Translations under genes and position numbers: made by a program | Assembly: GCA_963575745.1 (NCBI GenBank) | Contig: CAUYUJ010014625.1 | Location: forward strand, 149,501-213,500 | DNA from: Prorocentrum cordatum | Lineage: Eukaryota; Sar; Dinophyceae; Prorocentrales; Prorocentraceae | Direction of reading: 5' to 3' | DNA: 64,000 bases | Notes under the pieces: model-generated | What the model was told of the DNA's origin: nothing | What the model saw: only the letters and a program-made list of their open reading frames with translations | The model's database searches: none | Part shown: positions 35,270-45,515 of the stretch, piece after piece | Numbering within the stretch: position 1 is the first letter of the stretch | Layout: each line of letters opens with the position of its first letter

Positions 35270-35560
35270 GATTCCAGCCCCAGAATGGGGCCGCCGAAGG
35301 CGGGGCACACCGTGGGGCGTCTTCCAGATCGCACAGATCTGGAGCGGGGACGTCCATATTGGTTGGGGTGCCACCTGCGGTCAGCACCAGAACGCCCTAG
35401 ACGGCGCAGTTTGCAAGCGTAACATCAAGTACAGAGGTCGCCGTGGGACAGACATTCTGGACGATGCGGGCTGCGTGCGGCAGCTGAAGCGCTGGCTGCT
35501 GGCGGGGATGGCCATTGATCCCCTCGACCCCTGCGCGCGCGATCTGCATATGCAGGTGCC
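35270..35560 (+). other. Cys/His C-terminal domain of gene A
   Basis: The last exon ends in a compact domain with 'GVFQIAQIW', 'GWGATCGQH', a Cys eight residues later, then 'CVRQLKRWLLAG'. The C-x2-H-x8-C spacing suggests a metal site. I recall similar 'WGATC..H' domains in multicopy dinoflagellate proteins, but could not verify this. Confidence 0.4.
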
Positions 35561-35840
35561 CATTCGAACGATTGGGCCCCAGCGCATGCCAGAGAATCTT
35601 GACAGCCCCCCTTGATGGTCTCTCAATTCGACAGGGGATCGGTGATAGCATGAACTTCCGAGGGGGAGGGGCTCTGACTCGTGAAATTATGACGATGCCG
35701 TCTCGTGGCGATGTTGATGTTCATGATGGTGATGACGATGGTGATGACGGTTGTGTCTCCGAAGCCTAACCTGCCAGAGTAGAGATATGCATCCGCGCAA
35801 GTACCACGGGGGGCTGTCCAGCGCCAGGGGGTAGGTTTTC

Positions 35841-36054
35841 GACGATGTGGCAGAGCCACAGGTGACGAGCGGATTCGGGCTATCCGTGCTCTTGGCCTGT
35901 GCGCTGCTGCGGCAGTGATAAACGCCATTGCAACCCCCTCTTCCTCCCACGACGATGTGGCAGAGCCACAGGTGACGAGCGGATTCGGGCTATCCGTGCT
36001 CTTGGCCTGTGCGCTGCTGCGGCAGTCGCCATTGCAACCCCCTCTTCCTCCCAC
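35841..36054. repeat. Near-perfect 110/104-bp tandem duplication
   Basis: 35841-35950 and 35951-36054 are identical except for a 6-base GATAAA insert in the first copy. Such identity implies a very recent duplication. It lies between gene A and gene B and I see no exon in it. Confidence 0.92.
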
Positions 36055-36636
36055 GTTCCCCCCCCCCCTCTCCTCCTGTCTCGCTCCGTCTCCTCCGCCT
36101 CCGCCTACTCCTGGCCCTTCTCCGCAGCCTCCGTTTCCTCCTCGCGCGTGCCCATCTCAGCGCCTTCTCGTGGTCCTGGCAAGCGGCAGTGGTGGAGGGT
36201 TGCGGGCGGGGGGGGTGGGCAGCGGGGCGGAAAGTTCGGGCGGGGTCATACGCGCGGCCTTTCGCCTACCGCTTGTTCATCCACTGAGCAGACGCTCTAC
36301 GCGCCACACCCAAGCCAGAGACATCTCCAGGGCTCTGCCGATGTGGTCGCACCGTTGCGCGTGTGACAGGGGGAGACTGATATCTGCTGAAGTAGGTTCC
36401 GTTTTGTTTATCTTAAGTACGCGTTATTCCTGGACTCCCCCTATATACTCACACAGGGCATGATATCAGGAGGTCCCTTCGTATCTCAGGGAGCGTGTGT
36501 CCCGGGCAACCCGCTTGGTAGTTTACACCATTCCAAAAGCCGGGGTTCCGTTTTACTGGTGCGCAGCTGTCTGAGCTCAGACACCATCTTGGAGCTGGGA
36601 GTTCAGCTCACAACCTTCGGAATTACCCCGCCCGCG

Positions 36637-39420
36637 ATGGGCAAGCACCCCGAGCTGCCCGCCAGCCAGCCTCCCGCTCTCGCGGCGAAGTCCATCATGG
36701 CTTCCCTACGCCGCAATGCTGCGACGGCCCCCTCCGGCAGCGCCGGCTCCGACGGCCCCAGGAAGAAGCCCCAGGCGGCGGCCGCCCCCCCAGCCAAAGC
36801 CAAGCCGAGGGCCGCCCCCAAGAGCAAGGGCACGGGCGCGGGCAAGGCCAAGAGCAAGGCCGCGCCCTTGCCGCCCGCGCCCTCGGCAGTGGAGCCCTCG
36901 CCTGCCACGCACTTGCCGTCCGCTCCCGCGGACGTGGAGCTCTCGCCCCCCTCGAAGCGACGCCGGCGCCACTTCGCCGATGACGTGCAACAGGCTCGGG
37001 CTGCAGACTCCGACGACGACGCCGCGACGCAGCCAGGTGCGCCAGTCATCCCAAGCCCACCTGCGCACGCTTCTGGCGACAGTGGGGTGTCTGCCGATGT
37101 CGCTCGCCTGGACGAGGAGCTGAGCAGCCTCTGCGCAACCATGCCGGAGCCAGCTATGTCCCCAGAGCAGGGCAGCCTGGACCCAGTCATGGCCTCGGGC
37201 CACCCGAGCGTCTCGTCGCCAACGGGCCCCAGTGGTCATGAGCAGCACGCCCTTTCATCGACCTGTGGCGTGGCGTGTGGTGCTGCTGGTTCGCCGGCTG
37301 CTGTCATCGCCCCCGATCTGCAGTCTGGCGGCGACGGCTTGGACGCAGCGGCCGCTGCTCCAACGCAGCCAGGTCCAGAGCCGTCCAGCCTGCCCGCTCC
37401 CTCGGACGTCAGTGGTACGGAGCCGCCAACCTACAAGGAGGCGCCATCGCCTGGTGTGCGGCCCGCAGCGGGTGCCCCTGCACCCGCCGCTGCTGCCGCT
37501 GGAACGACACATGCGCAGGTCGCCGACGTGGACGCCACGCTGGAGGACTCGCTGTCTGACTTGCTCGCCGAACATGGCGTCGAGGATGCCGACAGGCTAG
37601 CCATCGCCCCTGCCTTGCAGCCTGCCCCCAGGCGGGCGCCTGCTGCGGGCGCTGCCCCGGGGCGATTGGCGCAGGATGCTGCCGTTGAGTTCTACTTCGA
37701 CGAGGCGAGGGAGCATGCCGATTTCGATGTGAGGGTCTTCGGCCCCGAGGCCGCTCGGCAGATGGCTCAGGGCAATGCCCGCCGCCTGGCCGCCGTCGAG
37801 GATCTCGCCACCCCAGCTCAGCTGTCGCCCCCGACGCCGCCACGAGAGCGCATGCCTGCCACCCCGCAGCATGCATCCGACTCACCGGTTATAGTGCCGC
37901 AGAAGCGCAGGCAGATGCTGCCGACGTTGGGCCTGCAAACCCCCCGCGCGCTGGCCAAGCAGCCGCGCTTCACGCCACAGTTGAGGGCCGTTCCCGAATC
38001 CCCCAGCTCGCACAGCACGGGGTCCATGGTGCCGATGCAGCACTCGCCACTCGCAGCGTCCCCAGCAGCGTCGCCGGGCCCCCGTGGCGGGCCCTCAGGA
38101 GCAGCTGTCAAGCTGGGGGCCTGCTCGGATATTGTCCCAACGAGTGGCCCACAGTCCCAGCAGGCGGCGAAGTCGCCGCAGCAGCCGCCGGTGGCGACTG
38201 ACCTGGTGCTCCGCGAGGCGCCAAGTCGTGCTGCTGCTGCCGCGTTGTGTCCTCTCTCTCTCCTGCCCCCGCGCACCATCGGCCGCGTCGCCCGACTCAT
38301 CCCTAGGCGTTGTCGGCTGGCAGTCGGGGTCCCAGGTGGATCCCATGTAGGGGGGGGGGGCATCGGGCTGCAGCGGCCTTGGCGATCGCCTCCCCGCCCT
38401 CTCGCCCTTCTCTTTAGCACCCCGTGCCTGCCTTGGCCGCCCCCCCAGGCGGATCTGGACGTGCAGGCCGTCGGCGACCTCCTCGGCAGCCTCTTCCAGG
38501 GCTTGCCCGACGCGGACAGCGACGCTAGCGACGAGGCCCTGCCTTCGCGTCGTCGCCACGTCGGATTGTTGGTCGGGGGGATTGGTTTTGTGGAGGCAGT
38601 TTTTGGAGATTCCCGAAAATATGGCCGTACGAGATGTTCTCGTACGCCTCCCCCCCCAGAAATCACAGGAAATTACACCCCGAGAAATTCCAGAAATTAC
38701 GATCCTCGTGAGGGGTGCGCTCGTACGATAAATTCGGATTTCCCGTAAAATAATTTTCGGTGTGTGGCCGTACGAGTTGTACGGGTATCTTCTCGTACGG
38801 GGTATTTTTCGGGAAACCCCACAAAACTACATGAAACGCCAGCTCCCGCCCCCCCGCTAATTCAGACGCCACGCGCCTCCCGCACCCCTGCCGCAGGCCT
38901 CGGAGGGCGATGCGAGCATGCCCGAGCCTGATGAGGTCGTCGCCGCGCTTGGGGCGCGGGCTTGTAGCCTCGGCTCGGCGGCAGCAGCGGGGGTGGCTGC
39001 AGTAGCAAGGGCGGTGGTGGTTCGAGCAGCGGTGGCAGCGGTGAAGCTGGCGACGGCGTTGGCGGCGGTGGGGTCTCGTCGGTCGTTCTCGGCGACGGCC
39101 CCTGGCGGGCTGCGACTGGACAGGGCCCTGGGGTCCATGGGCCCCTGGCGGGCTGCGTCCGTGACGGCCATGGGCCCCTGGGGGCCGGACCGATGGCAAT
39201 GTCTCGCAGGGCGTCTCAGGGCGCCAGCGGCCTCCGCGTGGCTGCATCAGGAGCGCGTGACACTCACCGCTCAGGGCCCGCCGTCACGTTCTCCCCGCCC
39301 TCTGGGCGGACCCTCCTGTGCTCCGACCTGCCCTCCTACTGTCGCTGCTGCGGGCTCAGCACGTGGCGCCCCCGCGCGATATCCCACTCCATCGCGGCCG
39401 ACCGCGTCTGGCAGATATGA
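36637..39420 (+). CDS. Gene B: basic Ala/Pro-rich, probably nuclear protein (3' end unresolved)
   Basis: ATG 36637 opens a 527-codon first exon (36637-38217). Exon 2 is 38449-38535 and exon 3 starts at 38897; both introns begin with GC and end with AG, are phase 0, and follow GAG at the donor. The N-terminal 80 residues are Ala/Lys/Pro-rich like a histone-H1 tail ('KAKPRAAPKSKGTGAGKAKSK' lies near 37 residues in). A nuclear-localisation-like cluster 'SKRRRRHF' lies at about residue 107. The middle is disordered, Pro/Ser/Ala-rich and acidic; 'LDVQAVGDLLGSLFQGLPD' in exon 2 looks like a short amphipathic helix. After 'MPEPDEVVAALGA' (38918 on) the correct frame is uncertain: one frame is Ala-rich, another Gly/Ser-rich and ends at TGA 39418-39420. 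Gene B might therefore end here or be spliced into the WW gene at 39415. No enzymatic domain is seen. Confidence 0.6.
38598..38828. mobile_element. Foldback element inside intron 2 of gene B
   Basis: The left end AGTTTTTGGAGATTCCCGAA and the reverse complement of the right end (AGTTTTGTGGGGTTTCCCGA) match, and both ends continue into CGTACGAGA repeats. It is about 231 bp, AT-richer than its surroundings and fills most of the 361-bp GC...AG intron 38536-38896. Non-coding. Confidence 0.65.
39411..39416 (+). promoter_or_regulatory. AG acceptor two bases before the ATG of the WW-domain gene
   Basis: GTCTGGCAG ends at 39414, followed by AT and then ATG 39417. The arrangement mirrors 21287-21291 and suits spliced-leader addition. 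A cis acceptor joining gene B to this frame is possible. Confidence 0.45.
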
Positions 39421-41351
39421 GCGTGCCGCAGCCTCCTGCGCCTGCGCCCCCAGTGGACGAGTCCGTTGCTGGCAGTGGCTGTGCGCGCATCGAGGACGTC
39501 GGCTCAGTGGAGACCGCACCTCCGGGGGTCCAGAGCGAGCCCCACGCGGCGGTTGGCGGGGTCGTGAACCAGCCAGAGACGGACCCATGGCTGCAGCCCA
39601 CCCCCGTCGACCTTGGACCTGACCCATGCGTCGCGGACGGCGCGCCGTCTCACCAGAGTTCCGACCCATTCTCGTATGAGACCCAGCCTTCGTCGTCGGA
39701 GACCGACGTGCCCTCGCCGCCTGAGGGGCCTGAGCCGCCGCCAGGGCTTTACCTGCAGGTGCCGCCGCCGCCGCCCTTGCACCCGCCGACTGAGAGCGCC
39801 GACTCCGTTCTGCCATCCCAGGACGTGCTGCCAAGCAAGGCCCCACCACCAGCGCTGCCCTTCAGTCCGATCCACGCCCCGCCGCTCGCTACCATCCACG
39901 GCGTTCCAGCAAAGCCACCGCCGGGCGTGTCTGCGAGCGTGTGGCTAGGGAAGCCGCCGCCAGCCTCCCGCACGCCGCGCAGGATGGCGCTCCCGCCACC
40001 ACCGCCCAAGACGCCTCCCGCGGGCGCGAAGGCCCCGCCCGCGCTGGCTTCACCAGCCCCGAAGCCAAAGCCCAAGCCGCCCCCCCCGGCCTTCCTCGCG
40101 GGTGAGCGTTCCGCTCGCGAGCTCGCGCTGGCAGCGCGCGCGCCGCTCGCACCTGTGCCTGAGGGCAGCATGGTGCTGGACCCAGAGCCCTATGTCGCCT
40201 CGCCCACCGACTCGTCGGATGGGGATGATCCGTTTCCCTTGGCGCATGCGCAGGACCCCTGGGCTCCAGTGCAGAAAGCCCCGCCAGCAGTGCTCCCCCA
40301 GAAGGCGCCAGCGCCGATGCTGCCGCCTGTCGTCCACGGACTGCCCCCGCCAGGGGCCGCGCAGCAGGCGGCCTATTGCGGCGGCGCTTCGATATTACTG
40401 GCGACGCCGTTGGGGATGGCGACAGCGATGGGTCGGCGGCGATGTTCACGTCGGGGGCGGGGGGGGGGACCCGTTAGCGGCGATGTCTCCCGCCAGGCGG
40501 CTGGCAGCTCGAGCGCGGGCATCCCGTTCAAGAATCCGCCGGCGAAGCATCCGGCTGGGGCGACTCAGGTGATGCCCTCGCCCTTGCCCTCAGTGCTCCC
40601 CCCCTCCTCGCCGTTGGTGCTGCTACTGCTGGTGCTGCTGATGTTGCTGCTGCTGCGTGCGCTGTGGATAGTTGCCTTAAACTCAGTGGGATGTGTTCTG
40701 GGCCTCAGTGGGGCCCTGATGTGACCGCTGCCAGACCTTCCTTCTCCTCCTTCCTCCTCCACCTCCTCCTCCTCCGTGTCACCCCCCCCTCCTCCTCCTC
40801 CTCTCCTTCTCCTCCTCCTCCGCCTCCTCCGCCTCTTGCTGCCTTCACCATTTCGTATTGAGCCGCTACCCCTGGCTTCATTATGCGCCCCTAGCCCTCT
40901 TCCTGCTCCTCCTGGTGTTTCTCCCCCTCCACCTCATCCTCCTCGTCCCCGCGACGGTGACCCACATCCACCATCATCGCGAGATCCCCGCGGTCAACAT
41001 GGTCTTCGGAGCCATGTGGGCACACTACGCATTCCTCACCTTCAGGCAAAAGCTGGACCTTCTGGTCTCGTAGTCTCCGACTCTTGCGAGAGCGGTCAGG
41101 CCAACGCAGACAGCTGGTAGCGCGGTGTCTGTTGCTGGGGAGTGCCCAGCAGCCGACGCCGCGCTGGCAGCCCTTGTCAGCAGGTCTAGCCGCTCTAGCG
41201 GCTCCGGAGACCACGCCCCCTCCACCGCCAGGATGGATGGCAGACGTACTACACAGATGATTTCCACGCGGTCTACTTCCACAACACTGTGACGGATACG
41301 CAGCAGTGGTACCCGCCCGATGAGGAGAGCGCGGGCACAGGGGGTTCTTGA
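39417..41351 (+). CDS. Gene B2: proline-rich protein with C-terminal WW domain
   Basis: Four phase-0 exons, 39417-40367, 40497-40568, 41046-41099 and 41232-41351, give 398 residues and a TGA. Introns 1 and 3 have GC donors, each set in a repeated AGGC; intron 2 starts GTGATG. Residues 1-317 are Pro/Ala/Ser-rich and probably disordered, with many PPPP and PPxP runs ('ALPPPPPKTPP', 'KPKPKPPPPAF'). The last exon encodes a WW domain at about residues 360-390: first Trp at residue 362, the central aromatic pair in 'AVYFHN', second Trp at 385 and Pro at 388. WW domains bind proline-rich motifs, so the protein could bind itself or other Pro-rich partners such as the product of gene B. The acidic 'DSSDGDDPF' patch sits near residue 260. 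The WW call is strong; the role is unknown. Confidence 0.75.
41232..41351 (+). other. WW domain exon
   Basis: Begins after CCGCCAG with 'GWQTYYTDDFH', continues 'AVYFHNTVTD' and ends 'QQWYPPDE'. The two Trp residues are 23 apart and the conserved Asn, Thr and final Pro are present. The domain occupies nearly the whole 39-residue exon, a modular arrangement. Confidence 0.85.
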
Positions 41352-42014
41352 GCTGACTTTAGTTCTGCGCGCTTTAACAGATAATTGGTGAGCCCCCTTC
41401 CACGACGGAGGTTTCACCACCTGTCGTGAATACGAGCTAGCTTAGGCGTGGCATCCGCGCTGCCAGGCAACGCCAGACTTGGGTCGCCTGCAATGTCATC
41501 TCCACCCCGTCTCCATCTGTTTTTTTTCCTCTCTCTCTCTCTCTGTCCCTGCACGATCCGTCTCTGTGCCTGTCCGACGCGTCTCTCGCTCTCTATCCCT
41601 CGCCCTCTGTCTCTGTCCCATCCGTCTCTGTGCCCCCCCCCCCACCACCACTCTTCTCTGCACGCCGCTTCCTGCGCGCCCCGGAGCCTAAGGTCTACGC
41701 AGGCCAGGTGCAGCGCCGAATCGCCTTCAGGGCGCCCAATCCCACGACGTGGTGACCGCCTCTTTGCCCTGCGGGACCGAGAAAAAAAGATGGTGCAGAG
41801 GAAGCGGAGTGCAGAGAAGAGTGGTGGTGGTGGTGGGGGGGGGCACTGGCGTGCCACCGTGTGCAGCATGTGGCAGGTGTTCCGAAGTTACGTTGGCATG
41901 TGCAATGTCTTGCTTGCGGCTCATGTTTGCGCATGGGAGGACTCTGCAGTTGTGGCGCGGCCACGGCCGCTTGAGGCCGTCATGGACCGATGTCGGTCGG
42001 TCCGCCAGTGCTCC

Positions 42015-42165
42015 TGGCCCTTGGGGGGCTGTCGCCAGGTCCTGCGTTGCCCTTCTGTCGGCGTGGCCCTTGGGGGCCTGTCGCCAGGTCGGAGCGTTGC
42101 CCTTCTGTCGGCGTGGCCCTTGGGGGCCTGTCGCCAGGTCCTGGGTTGCCGCGTGTCCACTGGAG
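42015..42165. repeat. Three tandem ~49-bp units
   Basis: Units starting at 42015, 42064 and 42114 share GGCCCTTGGGGGCCTGTCGC and CAGGTC..GCGTTGCCCTTC. They lie just upstream of the first supported exon of the methyltransferase gene and stay open in one frame, but I judge them non-coding. Confidence 0.8.
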
Positions 42166-42263
42166 GCCTCTGGACACTTGTAAAGACCGCTGGAGGCTAT
42201 CAGCCCGCCCCCTCCCTTGCCGCCCAGGTCCAAGACGACCCGCTGCAACTGGCCATCAAAGCC

Positions 42264-42485
42264 ATGCACGACAAGATCCCACCTCAGCACTTGCCCTGTC
42301 TCCTGGACGGTATCTCCGAGGGTGCCTTCAAGGTTGGGACAGGCTATGTGTATACATCTTCTCCATACCATCTGTCGTCTGTCTTCATAAGCCCACGCTC
42401 CCCTCCCGCTGTTTCCGACGCACCCCCATGCCCTCCCCCCCGTCCTGCCCCCCCCCCTCACCCCCCCCCCCCCCCGCCCCCCCCC

Positions 42486-42520
<35 letters not shown>

Positions 42521-45218
42521 CACCCCCGACCCCCACCACCCCTCAGTGCATCTGACGCTTCCCAGCCAGGGATGGGGCGGCACGCGTGGGAGTGGGGAAT
42601 GGCTTCCTACTGGGTTCCTTGGGATGCGTGGGTGGAGGTCGGGCGGGGGGGGAAGAGTTTGTCTTGCCCAAGCCTCGTGGATATCCACGAAGCCCCCCGC
42701 CCGCCCCCGGCTTCGATCGGCTAGAGGCTTCAGCGGGAGCGACGTCTTCGCCAAAATCCTCGAGGCCTTTTCGCGGGAGTGGGAACGCCGCTACCAAAAA
42801 TCTGTTTCGTTTGAGTGCATCTTCCAATGCGAGAAGGGCAACTTGCAGCAGGCCTTCCTTCGCTCGCAGTTCCCTGGCGTCAAGTATTTGTTTGGAGACA
42901 TGGCGGAGCCAGCGCCTTAAGCCGCGTTGCTGGGTTCCGCGCCCCCCGTGCCCCACCGGCAACGCATTTGTTAGATGGCGTTGCGGAGCGACGTCCCGCT
43001 TGCATGCACGCCCCCACCCTCCCCCGTCTTTGGCTCGGGCGCTTTCTCTTCTCTCGTCTGGCGTTGACCGTGCGCGCGATCAGGCCTTTGTTCGCCACAT
43101 GATCTGCCGTGTCTTCAGGCCATGCATTAAAGTAGGTAGATCGATGCGTGGACGCACCGATCATCTCTGGGACACTCTGTCTGAGACGCATCTAAGGCTC
43201 TCCAAGCCGAGGGTCCTGGACCTTAAATCTGGGACTCGTGTTGTGGTGCCGCCAGTGGATGTTTTTTTCTGCTGGGTTTACGTGCACGACCAAAAGTGCA
43301 TTGAACGGGGCTACGAGAGGACAACGTCTGTCACCCATTCAGAGTGGCGAGGGAGAAACAGGCAAGGCTTGGCGCATGACTGCGGACTACATTCAAAAAG
43401 CTCGGCCTCGCGTCGTTGTTCTGGAGAACCTCACCGCGCTCATGAATGAGGCAGAGCCGGGGGCGTGCCCCGACAGCATCGCCATCTGCGAGTTCCTGCG
43501 CGAGAACGGCTACTCAGCCCGTGCCGCGGCCTCGGGACTAGCTTATTGGCACTGGCGGCACTGGCGTGCGTTACCGTTCGGGGCCTGACGGCGGCGGCGG
43601 GGGGCGACGAGGTCAGGCGCTTGAGGATAGCCCGGGTAAGGATTGTGCTGCCCTGCAGTTTGCCTCGCTTACACTTCCTGCCTCCGCCGGCTGCCCCCCC
43701 CCCCGCCCTATGCCAGTGCCCATGTTGTTGCATCGGCCCCGCCATCCGTCTCCGCATCCACTTCATCTCAGCCCCCCCCCCCCCCCTCCACTCCCCTGCC
43801 CTGCCGCAACGCTTAGGCGATGCGTGTGAACGCGCAGGAGTACGGCTCCGTCGTCACGCGCATCCGCATGGCGGTGGTGGCCTTGCTTGATGATTCGGTT
43901 GGAGCGGGGCTTACTGTGGTATCGTCCGTGCTTCCGGCGATCAAGGTCCCACAGCTGCCGCTCGATTCTTTCTTTGAATGGGAGAGCGTTCCCCTCTTTG
44001 AGGGTTCCGAGCCCCCCGCGATCAAGAAACTGAAAGGTCTTTCGCAACAACACGGTGAGTACTTCACGGATGCAGGCATCGCTTACCCTCCTGACCTCAC
44101 AAACTACGATCCAGAGTTGGCGACTGTGGTGAGCCCGCTGTGCAACGCGCAGATCGAGGCGCGCCCTGCAGCTTCAATGCATTGTACATGTCCTCGCGTC
44201 ATGCCGGGTTTGGCGCCGCCCGTCGAAACGTCGCAAGACTCCCCCCCCCCCCACCCACCCGTAATGTGATGTGCCCTGTGATGGGCCCAGTGTTGCCGCT
44301 TTTTTACTTGGACGCCATTTTGCGAGTCCGCTTGATCGTGAGGGGGGCCAGGGCTAGGAGCCTGGAGGCGACGGGGGACGGCGGAGAAGGCGCCCGGGGA
44401 GGAGACAGATCACGCGCTCCAGCAGGATCAGGATTAGCACTGGAGCGGGGGCGGCCAGGGGACGGCGGAGGAGGCACCTGGGAAAGAGGCAGAGGACGCG
44501 CTCGCTCAGGATCAGGAGTTGCACTAGAGGGTGGGGTCAAACTGGTGGGGGGATGCGCTAGCCGAAGAGGAGAGCGAGGAGGGTGCCCCCCAGCCCCCCC
44601 CCCCCCCTCAGCACAGGTGGCAATCTACGGCCACGAGTGCGACCCCTGGCCAGCAGCTCCAGGGATTATCCAGTGGGCAGATATCAACTTGTCTCTTCGT
44701 TTCTCCCTCGGGAGCGATGGCCGCGGAGCCGTGTTCAAGGAAGCGATGCCGACTCTCACTACCAAGTCGGTGCTCATGATGAGGATCATGAAGGCTGACG
44801 GCACGCGGCATTGGAGGCGCCGCCGATACCCGTTCTCTCTTACTGCCCGTCGTCTCTCGTTGTTTCTGCCCCGCCGCTCCCGTCGTCTGTCGTTGCCACG
44901 TCCTTTCGCTGTAGTATTTGATTGCCTTTCTCACCGCTCCGATCATGGTCGATCCCCTCTAGGGCACGGGCATCTCAGCTTCTTTCTTTGATGCGTGTTT
45001 CGCCCCAATCGTCCTGCTCCGCTGTCGGCGCCAGGCTGATCACGGGCGAGCTCCTGCTCAGGCTCATCGGCTTCTTTGGTGCCGGGCCCACTGAGGACGG
45101 ATTGGCGCGCCTCCTTGTGGGGAATGCTTACAGTGGATTTGCGTTTGCCGCGGTTGCTTTGGCTGCTTTCTCGGGGGTCGGGCGGGGTCGCCACCCGTGC
45201 ATTGGCGACTCGGCGTAG
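42264..45218 (+). CDS. Cytosine-C5 DNA methyltransferase, stand-alone catalytic domain
   Basis: Exons: 42228-42309 (ATG 42264), 42727-42907, 43119-43528, 43817-44158, 44617-44807, 45035-45218. Sum: about 450 residues after ignoring one T in a run of seven at 43262-43268. Enzymes of this family transfer methyl from S-adenosylmethionine to C5 of cytosine. Motifs in order: I 'LDGFSGSDV' (residues ~14-22); acidic 'YLFGDMAE' (~70); IV 'AGFTCTTKSALN', catalytic Cys codon 43283; VI 'VVVLENLTAL', Glu codon 43424; VIII 'SVVTRIRM' near 43850; IX 'RLITGELLLRLIG' at 45033; X 'VGNAYSGF' near 45115. Thr replaces the usual Pro before the catalytic Cys. No chromatin-reading domain is attached, but upstream exons cannot be excluded. 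Four of five inferred introns start with GC. The donor of intron 4 could instead be GTGAGC at 44129-44136. Last exon may splice on to 45418. Confidence 0.8.
42435..42525 (+). repeat. Intronic poly-C tract
   Basis: Nearly 90 bases of C with a few T, G and A inside intron 1 of the methyltransferase gene. The poly-Pro and poly-Gly frames across it are shadows. Confidence 0.85.
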
Positions 45219-45417
45219 ATGGCAATTAGACGAAGGTGGGATCTTTAAGGGGGATTTCGGATTTCAGGTTGATGTTTACGGATGACAGATTGGGTAGCGC
45301 ACGCGCAACTCTCAGGGGATGGAGTAGATGGGGGGAGGGATGAGGCGGAGGAGGAGAATTGCCCGGACAGTCTACGCCCCCGTTTCCAGCGGCTTGCGTC
45401 GGGGGTCTCACCTCCAG

Positions 45418-45515
45418 GCAGCGTTCCTACCGCGCCGGGCGAATTTGCATTTGATTCGGCCCCGACCCTCTCCCTGATGATCTGGGCGTTGCCCCGCTCA
45501 TCCATCGAGCTGCGG
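45418..45515 (+). CDS. Candidate extra exon between the methyltransferase and gene C
   Basis: A 98-base open segment after CACCTCCAG and before a consensus GTAAGC donor reads 'VPTAPGEFAFDSAPTLSLM' and looks coding. It would join in frame to 45187 (donor GTCGCC) as a C-terminal extension of the methyltransferase. No following exon was found, so it is unresolved. The rest of 45219-46010 holds polypurine and C-rich DNA with nothing further supported. Confidence 0.35.

Larger units (their letters stand above)
27371..35615 (+). pseudogene. Gene A: multi-exon protein with HMG-box-like segment and Cys/His C-terminal domain, with disablements
   Basis: Start ATG 27371 lies seven bases after an AG (CTGCCCAG). 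Exons inferred from frame and splice sites: 27371-~27500; 27975-~28090; ~28400-28695; 28938-29307; 29657-~29840; 30254-30531 (GC donor); 30845-~30935; 31221-31400; 31764-~32005; 32313-~32834; 32874-33834; 34153-34391 (GA donor); 34719-35615 (TGA). Joined exons read smoothly, for example a lysine-rich exon 'NIEQIRRKIAKLRQF' and 'NMDVERLFAQIHRS' at 32945. The 32.9-33.8 kb exon carries an HMG-box-like stretch; the last exon has a poly-Ala/Pro linker and a 'GWGATCGQH' Cys/His motif. Disablements: one surplus G in a run at about 28572-28580, an in-frame TAG at 32515, and frame breaks near 32831 and 32865. The last two could instead mean a second gene starting at ATG 32880. Probably nuclear; function unknown. 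Confidence 0.55.

Noticed and set aside
36460-38748. A single 762-codon frame as one uninterrupted exon of gene B
   Set aside because: Beyond 38217 the frame crosses a C-rich stretch and a foldback element. GC...AG introns at 38218-38448 and 38536-38896 give a better protein.
41222-41240. GGAT duplication as a 4-base insertion breaking a PPPPPGW reading frame into the WW domain
   Set aside because: The phase-0 GC...AG intron 41100-41231 explains the WW exon start without any indel.
44923-45000. Separate small gene starting upstream of 45035
   Set aside because: The conserved motif IX begins at the 45035 acceptor; the preceding bases are intron.
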